Origin: Streptomyces deccanensis
GTDB lineage: Bacteria > Actinomycetota > Actinomycetes > Streptomycetales > Streptomycetaceae
Direction: 5' to 3'
NCBI RefSeq assembly: GCF_022385335.1
Contig: NZ_CP092431.1
Coordinates: forward strand, 5,332,001 to 5,396,000
Length of the DNA: 64,000 bases
A program made the translations under genes and the position numbers. The notes under the pieces were generated by a model. The model ran no database searches and was not told the DNA's origin. It was given only the letters and a program-made list of their open reading frames with translations. Shown in pieces: positions 30,655-39,083 of this stretch; position 1 is the first letter of the stretch, and each line of letters starts with the position of its first letter.

Positions 30655-32454
30655 ATGACCAGCCAGATGACCAACTCCTCCAGCCCGACCGGCGAGACCG
30701 GTCCGGCGAGCGCGACCAGCTCGTCCGGCCCGTCCGGTGGCCAGGACCGCCGCCGTCGCCTGAAGCGCCCGGGCCTCGCCGCCCTGGCGTCGCTCACGGT
30801 GGTCGCCGCCGTGGCCGGGGCCGCCCCCGGCGCCGGTGCCGCGCCCGCCGCCAAGCCCGGGACGCCGCAGATCAAGCTGATCGCCGCGTCGAACTCCGTG
30901 ACGCTCACCCGCTCCGAGTGGATGGGCGGCGTCAGCCTCCAGCTCGGGACCTACCTGTCGGTCGACAACGCGCCCCTGGAGCTCCAGGTGACGCGCAAGT
31001 CGTACAAGGACCCCATCGTCGTCAAGCAGTTCCTGCGCGACGGCAAGACCACCAAGACGAAGACGCTGCCGAAGGGCACCGTCGACGACTTCTCCGGGCT
31101 GAAGGGCTTCCTGGAGATGTCGATCAAGAACGCGGCGGGCGAGGAGGTCCTGAAGAGCGCGGACACCTTCTGCCCGAACAACGCCTCGGGCCGCATCCGT
31201 CCGGACGCCCCCGACCTCAACCACTATCCGCAGAGCTGCTCCACCAACCCGTGGACGCTGGGCTCGGTGTGGGGCATCGAGAAGGGCTGGGCCACCAACA
31301 CCACCCAGTTCGACTACGAGAGGGGCGTGGACCTGCCGGCCGGCGAGTACACCGCCAAGGTCGGCGTCGCGAAGAAGTACCGCGACCTGTTCGGCATCCC
31401 CGACGACCGGCCGACCATCAAGGTGACGGTGCGGGAGGAGCCCGCCGGCGAGGACGGCGGGGAAGGCGGCGTGGGCATGGCCCCGTCGAAGTCGTCGTCC
31501 TCCGCCCACCACGGCGGAGCCCACGGCGGTCACGACGCGAAGTCCGCCCCGGCCGGACAGCCGGCCCCGGACAGCCACCACTACGGCCCGCGCGGCGCCG
31601 ACGCCCCGACGCCGCCCGAGCTGTCCTTCGCCCTTCAGGACCGGGGCCTGGCCAACCACCTCGGCGACGGCAAGGGCCACACCGACGGCTCCCGCATCGC
31701 ACCCGCGCTGCAGGCCGCCCCCAAGCGTCCCACCGGCAAGGCGGGCGCCCCGGCGAACACCCCCAAGCCGGACCTGCGCTCGCTCCCCGCCTGGGACATC
31801 GCCATCACCGACGGCGAGGACGGCGACGCACCCGGCAAGGACTACCTCGCCTTCAGCGCCAACGTGTGGAACGCCGGCCCCGCGCCGCTCGTCGTCGACG
31901 GCTTCCGCAAGCCGGGCGCGAACCTGATGGACTCGTACCAGTACTTCTACGACGCCAAGGGCAAGCAGGTCGGCTACGCACCCGCCGGCACCATGGAGTG
32001 GGACCCGCGCGAGGGCCACGAGCACTGGCACTTCACGGACTTCGCCAGCTACCGCCTGCTCAGCGCGGACCAGACCAAGGAGGTGCGCTCCGGCAAGGAG
32101 GCGTTCTGCCTGGCCAACACCGACGCCATCGACTACACGGTGAAGAACGCCAACTGGCACCCGGAGAACACCGACCTGTCCACCGCGTGCGGTTCCGAGG
32201 ACGCCATCAACGTCCGTGAGGTCCTCGACGTCGGCTCCGGCGACACGTACACCCAGTACCGTCCCGGCCAGTCCTTCGACATCACCGACCTGCCGAACGG
32301 CACGTACTACATCCAGGTGATCGCCAACCCGGAGAACCGTCTCCAGGAGGCCAACCACAAGAACAACGTCGCGCTCCGCAAGGTGATCCTCGGCGGCACG
32401 GAGGGCGCCCGCACGGTCCAGGTCCCGCCGCACGACCTGATCGACGCCAAGTGA
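30655..32454 (+). CDS. Secreted lysyl-oxidase-domain protein
   Basis: A 599-residue exported protein. The signal is preceded by a 35-residue Ser/Thr-rich stretch and uses RRRRLKRPGLAALASLTVVA then a hydrophobic core and AGA. The N-terminal domain (about 75-265) is beta-rich with two Cys (TFCPNN, QSCST). A His-rich linker (SAHHGGAHGGHD, about 282-312) follows. The C-terminal domain contains EGHEHWHFTDFASYRLL near residue 455, the copper-binding signature of lysyl oxidases, and CLANTD, TACGS as disulfide candidates. Bacterial members oxidise amines and may cross-link or modify surface proteins. A terminator follows the gene. Confidence 0.8.
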   Translation: MTSQMTNSSSPTGETGPASATSSSGPSGGQDRRRRLKRPGLAALASLTVVAAVAGAAPGAGAAPAAKPGTPQIKLIAASNSVTLTRSEWMGGVSLQLGTYLSVDNAPLELQVTRKSYKDPIVVKQFLRDGKTTKTKTLPKGTVDDFSGLKGFLEMSIKNAAGEEVLKSADTFCPNNASGRIRPDAPDLNHYPQSCSTNPWTLGSVWGIEKGWATNTTQFDYERGVDLPAGEYTAKVGVAKKYRDLFGIPDDRPTIKVTVREEPAGEDGGEGGVGMAPSKSSSSAHHGGAHGGHDAKSAPAGQPAPDSHHYGPRGADAPTPPELSFALQDRGLANHLGDGKGHTDGSRIAPALQAAPKRPTGKAGAPANTPKPDLRSLPAWDIAITDGEDGDAPGKDYLAFSANVWNAGPAPLVVDGFRKPGANLMDSYQYFYDAKGKQVGYAPAGTMEWDPREGHEHWHFTDFASYRLLSADQTKEVRSGKEAFCLANTDAIDYTVKNANWHPENTDLSTACGSEDAINVREVLDVGSGDTYTQYRPGQSFDITDLPNGTYYIQVIANPENRLQEANHKNNVALRKVILGGTEGARTVQVPPHDLIDAK

Positions 32455-32484
32455 CAGCGGTCTGATCCGCCCCCGGCGACAACG

Positions 32485-32511
32485 AACCCCCAGGCCCTGG
32501 GCCTGGGGGTT
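32485..32511. terminator. Intrinsic terminator between convergent genes
   Basis: 12-bp perfect stem AACCCCCAGGCC / GGCCTGGGGGTT around a CTG loop, followed by TTTCG. It serves both the lysyl-oxidase gene (stop at 32454) and the convergent MFS gene. Confidence 0.85.
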
Positions 32512-32540
32512 TCGCCGTGAGTGGCGGGGGCGTGGGGGCG

Positions 32541-34028
32541 TCACGCCTTCGCCGCGGCGACCTCCGCCTCCGCCGACCGCGCGGGGCCCTGGACGTCCGT
32601 CGCCGGGACGGCCGCGCGGCGCTTCGGGATGAAGGAGGCGAGGAGGAAGGCGACGAGAGCGGCACCGGCGCCGATGGCCATGACGACCTTGAAGCCGTTC
32701 TCGGAGGGCAGCGCGTAGCCGCCGAAGTCGGTGGTCATCTGGGCGAGGATGACGCCGGCGAGGGCGCTGGCGAACGACGTGCCGAGCGAACGCATCAGCG
32801 TGTTCAGGCTGTTGGCGGCGGCCGTCTCGGACTCCGGCACGGCACCCATGATCAGCGCGGGCATCGCGCCGTAGGTGAAGCCGACGCCGCCGCCGATGAC
32901 GCAGGAGACCAGGACGATGTGCCAGACCTCGCTCATCAGGACGATGTTCAGGCCGTAACCGGCGGCGACGATCAGCGCGCCGACCATCAGCGTCACCTTC
33001 GGACCCTTGGCCTTGGTGAGCCCGGCGGACACCGCGGACATCGCCATCATCACCAGACCCTGCGGGGCCAGCACCAGACCCACGGTCATCATGGACTTGC
33101 CGAGGCCGTAGCCGGTCTGCTCGGGCAGCTGGAGCAGCTGCGGCAGGACCAGCGACATCGCGAACATCGAGAACCCGAGCGCCACCGAGGCCAGGTTGGT
33201 GAACAGCACCTGGGGGCGGGCCGTGGTCCGCAGATCGACCAGCGGCTGCTTCGCCCGCAGCTCCCAGAAACCCCACGACGCGAGGATCACGACGGCCCCG
33301 GCGAACAGGCCCAGCGTCGTCCCGCTCGTCCAGCCCCAGTCGCCGCCCTTGGACACGGCCAGCAGCAGCGAGACCAGCCCGGCGGACAGCCCGAGCGAGC
33401 CGACCAGGTCGAAACGGCCGCCGGTGCGCACCTTCGACTCCGGTACGACGGTCAGGACCAGCAGGAACGACAGGGCGCCCAGGGCGGCGGAGGTCCAGAA
33501 CAGCAGGTGCCAGTTCCAGTTGTCCGCGATGAACGCGGCGGCGGGCAGCCCGAGCGCGCCACCGACACCCAGCGAGGCGCTCATCAGCGCGGTCGACCCG
33601 GCGAGCCGCTCGGCGGGCAGCACGTCCCGCATGATGCTGATGCCGAGGGGGATGACGGCGGCCGCCAGTCCCTGCAGACCCCGGCCGGTGATCATCGGCA
33701 CGAGCGAGTCGGCCAGCGCGCAGACCACCGAGCCGGACACCAGCAGCACGATGCTCAGCAGCAGCATCCGCCGCTTGCCGAACATGTCGCCGAGCCGCCC
33801 GACGACCGGGGTGGCCACGGCCGCGGCGAGCAGGGTCGCCGTCACCGCCCAGGCGGTGTCGGACGCCGGCGCGTCCAGCAGTCTCGGCAGTTCCGGCACG
33901 ATCGGGATGACCAGCGTCTGCATCAGCGCGACGACGATCCCGGCCAGCGCCAGCACCGCCACCACGGCGTTCGGCCGCGACGGGGTACCGGCCCCCGCGT
34001 CGGAGGGTCGGGCAAGGGCGTGGGACAT
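32541..34028 (-). CDS. MFS exporter, DHA2 (EmrB/QacA) family
   Basis: A 495-residue integral membrane protein with about 14 helices, the DHA2 number. Motif A is GRLGDMFGKRRMLL near residue 70, motif C LGVGGALGLPAAAFIADNWNWHLLF near 145-165. The short cytoplasmic N-terminus (MSHALARPSDAGAG) and the C-terminal tail (RRAAVPATDVQGP) are hydrophilic. It should export cationic drugs or an endogenous metabolite by proton antiport. The start at 34028 has AAAGG upstream at suitable distance. The promoter region carries a large inverted repeat (34239-34283), so expression is probably controlled by a repressor not encoded next to it. Confidence 0.85.
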   Translation of the reverse strand: MSHALARPSDAGAGTPSRPNAVVAVLALAGIVVALMQTLVIPIVPELPRLLDAPASDTAWAVTATLLAAAVATPVVGRLGDMFGKRRMLLLSIVLLVSGSVVCALADSLVPMITGRGLQGLAAAVIPLGISIMRDVLPAERLAGSTALMSASLGVGGALGLPAAAFIADNWNWHLLFWTSAALGALSFLLVLTVVPESKVRTGGRFDLVGSLGLSAGLVSLLLAVSKGGDWGWTSGTTLGLFAGAVVILASWGFWELRAKQPLVDLRTTARPQVLFTNLASVALGFSMFAMSLVLPQLLQLPEQTGYGLGKSMMTVGLVLAPQGLVMMAMSAVSAGLTKAKGPKVTLMVGALIVAAGYGLNIVLMSEVWHIVLVSCVIGGGVGFTYGAMPALIMGAVPESETAAANSLNTLMRSLGTSFASALAGVILAQMTTDFGGYALPSENGFKVVMAIGAGAALVAFLLASFIPKRRAAVPATDVQGPARSAEAEVAAAKA

Positions 34029-34347
34029 GGCGGGCCTTTCGTAGGGAGAGTGCGGTGTGGGTACCAGCGGGCCCGGCGGCGGAACGGGGAGTGTTCCGGC
34101 CGCCGGGCCCACCGATCGCGCCGAGCCCCGTCCCCACGGGTCCGGCGCGCTGGGGTCGCCCTCCGCTCAGGGTGACCCGGTCCATGCGCTCGATGGGGGT
34201 CGATCGGTCGTGCCACCGAGACGCTCGGCGATTCCTTGTTGCTTGACTTAGGCAATCACAGTTGGCTTACTTGAGTCAAGCAATTTTTAGCGCGCGAGGC
34301 TGGGCGAGCTTATGGGTGGCAGGGGGCAGGGGAGAGGTCGCCGTGCG
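34029..34347. other. Intergenic region (319 bp) upstream of the MFS gene
   Basis: The left 180 bases are GC-rich leader with no open frame of note. The right part, 34230-34295, is strongly enriched in A+T and contains the inverted repeat described at 34239-34283. The 3' end of the GntR gene is at 34348. Confidence 0.6.
34239..34283. promoter_or_regulatory. Operator-like inverted repeat upstream of the MFS exporter
   Basis: TTGCTTGACT (34239-34248) and AGTCAAGCAA (34274-34283) are exact inverted copies 25 bases apart. Each is part of an inner site: TTGCTTGACTTAGGCAA on the left and CTTGAGTCAAG, an 11-bp palindrome, on the right (34271-34281). Paired palindromes of TTGA/TCAA type are typical of MarR- and PadR-like repressor sites. 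The block also overlaps the only A+T-rich promoter-like sequence for the MFS gene. Confidence 0.6.
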
Positions 34348-34620
34348 TCAGTCGGCGGACTCGCCACTCTCGGGCGCGTCGGCGGGCGGCCGCTCGCTGA
34401 CGAATATGCCTCGCTGGGGAAGGGTGATCACCCATCCCTCGGAACGCAGTAGCGCAACGGCCTGGCGTGCGGTGTCTCTGGCCACGCCGTAGTCGGCGAC
34501 CATCTTCGACTCGGAGGGGATCGGGTCCTTCGGTCGGAGTTCGCCGGACTCGATCTTGGTGCGGATGACTCGCGCCACCTGCTTGTAGATGGGCGTCGGA
34601 TCGAAGCGGTCAATTTCCAT
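34348..34620 (-). CDS. Short GntR-family DNA-binding protein
   Basis: A 90-residue protein consisting almost only of the GntR winged helix: PTPIYKQVARVIRTKIESGE, LRPKDPIPSESKMVADYGVA, RDTARQAVALLRSEGWVITL, PQRGIFV. There is no room for a ligand-binding domain. Such mini-GntR proteins are frequent beside small unknown genes in Streptomyces. The start at 34620 removes 12 unsupported codons. It is divergent from the small-gene pair beginning at 34713. Confidence 0.8.
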   Translation of the reverse strand: MEIDRFDPTPIYKQVARVIRTKIESGELRPKDPIPSESKMVADYGVARDTARQAVALLRSEGWVITLPQRGIFVSERPPADAPESGESAD

Positions 34621-34712
34621 GTCCGGGACGTTAGATACGTTCCCTACGCTGCGCATATTGGCAACGTCACAGACGTCCTAGACGAGGTAGACAAGATGGA
34701 GGTACGGTTCCC

Positions 34713-35120
34713 GTGACGCAAGAACCCCCGCGACGCGGCGAACGTCCGGGGGCATGGCCACCAGCCTCTGAGGAGCTGATGACAGTGAGCATTATCCACG
34801 CGCTCGCGCTGTGGATCCTGGGCGTGTTCGCGCCCGGTACCGGCCGACGTCGGGCGGAAGGGCGGGCCGCGGCGCGGACCCTGGGGTCCGAGGCGCCCTG
34901 CGCGGCCGCGCCGTGGCCGCCGCTGCGGCGGTCGCCGTACGGTCTTGAAGAGCCGTTGCCCGGTGAGGCGACGGTCGTGGTCCGGCCGTATGTCGTTCTC
35001 GCCGAGCGGGAGTGCGAACGGGCGCGACAACGGCGGCGCCGTGTCGCCATGGTTCTCGCGGCGGACTTCGGTATCGACCTCGACCTGCATGTGGTGGGCG
35101 CCGAGGCGGTGGCCCGGTGA
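34713..35120 (+). CDS. Small hypothetical protein, first gene of a coupled pair
   Basis: 135 residues from GTG 34713, or 113 from ATG 34779. The second start has GAGGAG three bases upstream and begins MTVSIIHALALWILGVFAPG, a short amphipathic or membrane-associated helix common to streptomycete homologs of this small family. The rest is Arg/Ala/Pro-rich (RRRAEGRAAARTL) and ends in ADFGIDLDLHVVGAEAVAR. Its stop overlaps the start of the next gene (GTGA), implying translational coupling. Function unknown. Confidence 0.5.
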   Translation: MTQEPPRRGERPGAWPPASEELMTVSIIHALALWILGVFAPGTGRRRAEGRAAARTLGSEAPCAAAPWPPLRRSPYGLEEPLPGEATVVVRPYVVLAERECERARQRRRRVAMVLAADFGIDLDLHVVGAEAVAR

Positions 35121-35362
35121 GCGAGCCGAGCGAGCAGGGCGAGCGTCCCGGGACGGCCCCGGGCGGGACACGCGCGCCGGTACGTATGTGCGTGCGCTGC
35201 TGTGCGATCACTGACGCACCGGTCGTCGTCTCCGAGGTCCACCAGGGCACCGGTCCCGGCTTCACGGTGTACGCGTGCCGGGCCTGCGCCCCGCACTTCC
35301 CGTGCGTGCCGGACATGCTGTCGCTGCCGTCTGCGGCCCGCCGAGGCGAGGGTGAGAGATGA
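35117..35362 (+). CDS. Small zinc-ribbon-like protein
   Basis: An 81-residue protein starting with the GTG that overlaps the previous stop codon by four bases. It contains MCVRCCAITDAPVVVSEVHQ followed by YACRACAPHF: two CxxC pairs about 28 residues apart, sufficient for one zinc site. The N-terminal 22 residues are Pro/Gly/Glu-rich. Likely a small regulatory or adaptor protein working with the upstream gene. Similar coupled pairs beside a mini-GntR gene are seen in other streptomycetes, but no function is known to me. Confidence 0.55.
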   Translation: MSEPSEQGERPGTAPGGTRAPVRMCVRCCAITDAPVVVSEVHQGTGPGFTVYACRACAPHFPCVPDMLSLPSAARRGEGER

Positions 35363-35534
35363 GCGGTCATGCACGTGGTCGGAGTGCCGGTTCCAACCGC
35401 CAGGAATGAAGGGGAACGCCGGAACGCCCTCGCACCGGGCGCCCGCCTGAACTGACCAGCCCCCGGTACGGCCACGGCCGGACCGGGGTGGTGCCCATGC
35501 GCACAGACGCCGGGCGATCGCGGCCGCACCGGTG

Positions 35535-36389
35535 TCAGCTCAGGGCGTCGATGGCCTTCACGATCAGGGCTCGCGCGTCGGCTCCGTACACGGCCAGTTC
35601 CGTAAGCCGGGCGAACGCCCGCAAGTACATGTCGAGTTCGCTCGGCGCCGTCACGGTAACCTTCGCGGCGAGCAACTCCACATGGATCCGCGAGTCGTCG
35701 AACACCGTGAACTGCTCCAGCGGCCACATGACTGCATCTCGCGCGGCCGTGGCCGGGATGATGCCGAGGGACATGGACGGCAGGGACATCACGGCCAGCA
35801 GGTTGCCGAGCTGGCCGGCCATCACGTCCTGATCGCCGACCCGGTGATGGAGGACGTTCTCCTCGACCAGGGTCGCGAACCGGTGGTCTCCCTCGTGGAT
35901 GACGCGTGCCCGGCGCATGCGGACCTCCACCGCGGCGGCCACGTCGTCCGGGGTGCCGCGGAAGTCCGCGATCGTGCGCATCAGTGCCGTCGCGTAACCG
36001 GGTGTCTGCAAGTAGCCGGGCACGACGTGGGAGGCGTACACGCGGAACTGGCGGGTGCGCTCGTACAGCTTGGCCGAGGTCTCCGCCAACTGCTTCATGC
36101 CGGTCCGCTGAAGCCGCTTCCACTGCAGGTACATGGAGTCGGCTTGCCGGTTGGCCGCGATGAGGTCGTCCGCCTGGTCGTGCGCGCCGCAGGCCGCACA
36201 CCAGACGCGGATGTCGGCGTCGGCCGGCGCGGTGACGGCGTTCTCGATCCTCGACGACTTGGCGACGGACCAGCCCGCGAGACGGGCGAGTTCCTTGCCG
36301 GTGATGCCCGCGTCCAGGCGCAGCTCCCGCAGCCGAGCCGCGAGAGCCGCGCGTGCTTCCTGCACGCTGGGCGTGGGGAATGTGGACAT
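35535..36389 (-). CDS. XRE-family regulator with DUF5753 domain (WhiJ/AbaA-like)
   Basis: A 284-residue regulator. The N-terminal helix-turn-helix is LRELRLDAGITGKELARLAG WSVAKSSRIENA (residues about 20-55). The remainder is the actinomycete DUF5753 domain, recognisable by FRVYASHVVPGYLQTPGYAT, RMRRARVIHEGDHRFATLVEE and LHHRVGDQDVMAGQLGNLL. Proteins of this type (WhiJ, AbaA-like) influence development and antibiotic production, usually with small partner proteins encoded next door. Here it is the third gene of a minus-strand operon after a small protein and a DUF6879 protein, with a 6-bp gap to the latter. Confidence 0.85.
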   Translation of the reverse strand: MSTFPTPSVQEARAALAARLRELRLDAGITGKELARLAGWSVAKSSRIENAVTAPADADIRVWCAACGAHDQADDLIAANRQADSMYLQWKRLQRTGMKQLAETSAKLYERTRQFRVYASHVVPGYLQTPGYATALMRTIADFRGTPDDVAAAVEVRMRRARVIHEGDHRFATLVEENVLHHRVGDQDVMAGQLGNLLAVMSLPSMSLGIIPATAARDAVMWPLEQFTVFDDSRIHVELLAAKVTVTAPSELDMYLRAFARLTELAVYGADARALIVKAIDALS

Positions 36390-36395
36390 GGACGG

Positions 36396-36917
36396 TTACT
36401 TGACCTTGACCTCGTACTGATCGTGGGGGGTTGCCCGTTCCCAGATCCGTTCGTATGCGGTGGCGTGCCGGGAGACCGTGCCGTGCTCGTCGCAGAGTTC
36501 CTTGCCGACCCATTCGCCGTCGCCGGAGAAGTGGTGGACACGCATCAGCCGCCCGTCGAAGATCCACAGGTCGGCGCCCGGGACGAGGAGATCCCACGCG
36601 CGGTGCCGGGGGAGCCAGCGCACCTCCTCGCCGGCCTCCACATTGGCGCGGGTCTGGTAGTGCTCCCATGCGATGTAGTCGGTGACCGGCTCGGACACGA
36701 GCCTCACGCGCCGCACGTGGACACCGCGGGCGACAGCGTCCGCGATGTTCTGGTGGTAGGGACGCCACCAGGAATCCCGGTCGTCCCAGTCCACCCGCCG
36801 ACCGTCCTGCCAGGCTTCGAAGCGGGGGTTGGTGAAGTAGGTGTCCCTCATCTCCAGATGGGCGGCCGACTGCCTGGTGTCGGCGAGGAGTTCAGCGAAC
36901 TCCGGGATCGAGTTCAT
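36396..36917 (-). CDS. DUF6879-family protein
   Basis: A 173-residue soluble protein. Its sequence (YFTNPRFEAWQDGRRVDWDD, WWRPYHQNIADAVARGVHVR, RVRLVSEPVTDYIAWEHYQT, WLPRHRAWDLLVPGADLWIF, VRHHFSGDGEWVGKELCD-like segment) is the DUF6879 family signature of many Trp and charged residues and no obvious active site. Such genes are found repeatedly beside DUF5753 XRE regulators in Streptomyces, as here. It overlaps the upstream small gene by 26 bp, so they are cotranscribed and translationally coupled. Confidence 0.75.
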   Translation of the reverse strand: MNSIPEFAELLADTRQSAAHLEMRDTYFTNPRFEAWQDGRRVDWDDRDSWWRPYHQNIADAVARGVHVRRVRLVSEPVTDYIAWEHYQTRANVEAGEEVRWLPRHRAWDLLVPGADLWIFDGRLMRVHHFSGDGEWVGKELCDEHGTVSRHATAYERIWERATPHDQYEVKVK

Positions 36918-37143
36918 CGCACGCCTTCCTGAGGATCGGGATCATACGGGCCGGGATCCTGATGACGGTCTCGCCGGACGGGATGGGCGCCCTCGCCGGG
37001 GACAAAGCGTCGCAGGTCGCGGTCGTCTCGTCGTCGGCCTGGTAGCTCTGGATCAGCAGATCGTCCGTGCTCGTGTCCACCCAGACTGTGGGGCATCCGT
37101 CCTCGTCTGTCTCGGGGTCGATCCCGACGAACCTGATGTTCAT
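36892..37143 (-). CDS. Small hypothetical protein, first gene of the XRE operon
   Basis: An 83-residue protein starting MNIRFVGIDPETDEDGCPTV and containing QSYQADDETTATCDALSP and SGETVIRIPARMIPILRKAC. It has a regular alternation of hydrophobic residues that suggests a beta-rich fold with one C-terminal helix. No named domain was recognised. It is the first gene of the operon followed by the DUF6879 and XRE-DUF5753 genes; small proteins in this position act as partners of WhiJ-like regulators, which may apply here. Confidence 0.6.
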   Translation of the reverse strand: MNIRFVGIDPETDEDGCPTVWVDTSTDDLLIQSYQADDETTATCDALSPARAPIPSGETVIRIPARMIPILRKACDELDPGVR

Positions 37144-37215
37144 GGTGGCTGGTCTCCCGCACTGGTCGGTTGCAGCGATTTACACCACCATCCTGCGTGT
37201 GCGGAACCGGGTCAA

Positions 37216-37230
37216 GAGCACATGTTGCTC
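37216..37230. promoter_or_regulatory. Palindrome upstream of the XRE operon, candidate operator
   Basis: GAGCACATGTTGCTC forms an inverted repeat of GAGCA/TGCTC with a CATGT centre, 72 bp upstream of the first gene. A partly similar GAACAGCACTTTTAAA segment follows. It may be the autoregulatory site of the DUF5753-type regulator. Confidence 0.35.
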
Positions 37231-37373
37231 ATGAACAGCACTTTTAAACGGCCATGTAATTCGGTGCAACTCCGTGGCTTGCTCCATGGGGGGTCTCCTA
37301 CGGTCGAGGCAGACGACGGAATCCGGCGGCCTGGTGAACGGCCCCGGGCATGGCCGACCGTGAAGGAGTCGAC

Positions 37374-37746
37374 GTGCCGAACCACGCCGCCCGCCAACCC
37401 GCTGCGGACCGCGACGACCCGCCGGACATCGCCACCATGCGCTCCACCGCCGACCGGATCCTCGCCTCCGACGCGAAGCCCGTCAGCCCCGAGGGCCTGG
37501 AGACGCTCCGGGATCGCCATGCGCGGCCAGATCGAACTACTCATCCCCGTAGTTCAAGGCCTGGCCGCCGGGTTCCCGAAAGGGGACATCCCGCGTGAGT
37601 GCGCCCTGGCCGGTGCGCGTGAAGCCAGCGCGCGGCTCCAGCTGGGTGCCGACGGCAGCAGCCCCGCGCGCATGTCCGTGTCGATGAAACTGGCCCGCTC
37701 CGTTGTCGCCCTGTGCGACCACTACGAGAACCTCGACGGCCGGTGA
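37374..37746 (+). pseudogene. DUF6415-like gene interrupted by a frameshift
   Basis: From the GTG at 37374 (SD AAGGAG) the frame reads VPNHAARQ... DIATMRSTADRILASDAKPV, SPEGLETLRD, then leaves the family pattern. The rest continues one base out of frame: MRGQIELLIPVVQGLAAGFP, KGDIPRECALAGAREASARL and RSVVALCDHYENL, typical of the second half of DUF6415 proteins found with natural-product regulators. The switch lies near 37495-37525. Either one gene with a 1-base shift, or a remnant. A separate 76-residue ORF from ATG 37518 is possible but would lack an SD. Confidence 0.6.
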
Positions 37747-37865
37747 TCTTCCCGGCCTCGTGACACGCCTGAACTCCCGCCCCGGCCACCACCCCCGGAC
37801 AGGTCCAGTGACCGAGGCGGGTTGCACCACACAGCACGGCGACGACACCCCAGAAGGGCAGGTCA

Positions 37866-38366
37866 ATGACCGTCACACTCGAACAGCCGGCCAGGACGCT
37901 CACGCGGGACCCGAAGGAGCTCCTGAACGCGGTCGCTCCGCACATCACCGAGCTGACCGTCAACGTGTTCGACTCCGGAATGAGCCTGTGGGACCGCGAG
38001 GTCTCCCTGCTCCTGCGCGAGCACACCATGGTCCGCGACATGGCCGAACGGATCCTCGGCAACGCCGTCCTGTACGTCATGGGCTCCATCGAGAACCCCG
38101 ACGTCCACCTGGGCGTCGGCAAGCTCGTCGACATCGGCGTCCACCAGCTCATCCTCGACACACCCGTCTGGTGGGGCATCTGCCGCCTGTACAACGGTGG
38201 CCGGTTCAAGCATCACGCCCCGTTCATCGAACGCCGCCGCGACGGCCTGTGCCTGCGTACCGGCGACTTCCTGCGCTCCCAGGGCTGGGCCATCGACGAG
38301 GAGCTGTGGGCCATCGACGGCACGGACTGCTCACCGTGCGACGACAAGGTCCCCGACAGTCACTGA
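37866..38366 (+). CDS. Hypothetical streptomycete protein
   Basis: A 166-residue soluble protein. It contains ITELTVNVFDSGMSLWDREV, SLLLREHTMVRDMAERILGN, AVLYVMGSIENPDVHLGVGK and a Cys pair near the C-terminus (TDCSPCDD). The order of helices and the Arg/Glu pairs suggest a helical fold. I recognise no named domain. It lies in the same region as the DUF6415 remnant and the XRE operon, on the strand opposite to the latter; the gap to the DUF6415 gene is 119 bp. ATG start with GAAGGGCAGGTCA upstream (weak SD). Confidence 0.55.
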   Translation: MTVTLEQPARTLTRDPKELLNAVAPHITELTVNVFDSGMSLWDREVSLLLREHTMVRDMAERILGNAVLYVMGSIENPDVHLGVGKLVDIGVHQLILDTPVWWGICRLYNGGRFKHHAPFIERRRDGLCLRTGDFLRSQGWAIDEELWAIDGTDCSPCDDKVPDSH

Positions 38367-38452
38367 CCCCGGCAGACCCCGACTACAGTCGCCCCCGCCC
38401 TCACGGCTCCCCGAGGGCGGGGGCTCCCGTCCCGACGACCGGAGGAAGAGCT

Positions 38453-39083
38453 GTGCCCGTACCGCACGACATCGTCGCCGAGACCGAACTGTGGGACGCC
38501 TACGCGGAGTCCGCGTTCAAGGACGACGCCGAACCGTCGTTCTGCTGGACCCAGTACGCCGGCCACGGCCCGGGCCCCGAACTGCTGGGCAGCCCGCAGA
38601 CCGTGCTGGAGATCGGATGCGGCACCGGCCGCGCCCTCGCCCACCTCGCGGGACAAGGCGTCAAGGCCACCGGGGTGGACCTGTCGCCGCGCATGGTGGC
38701 GCTCGCGGGCGAGAAGTGGGCGCCACTCGGAGTGCGGATCGAGCGGGGGGAGATCCTCGACTGGCTCGCCGCCGACGAGGGTCGGTACGACGCCGTGTAC
38801 TCCGTCTTCGGCGCGGCCTGGTTCACCGACCCCTCCCGCCTCTTCCCACTCGTCCGCGAGCACCTCGTACCGGGTGGCGTCTTCGTGTTCTCCCAGCCGC
38901 CGGCCATCCCGGGTGCCTACGGGCCGCAGGGTATGTACAAGGGCGGGTTCGCGGGGAAGGCCATGTTCACGTACCGGTACAGCTACAAGCCCGCGGTGTG
39001 GGAGCGGCGCCTGCTCCGAGCCGGCTTCGCGTCCGCTGAGGCGACGGTGGTTGAGGCCCCGGCAGCCGGGCACATCGGCACGC

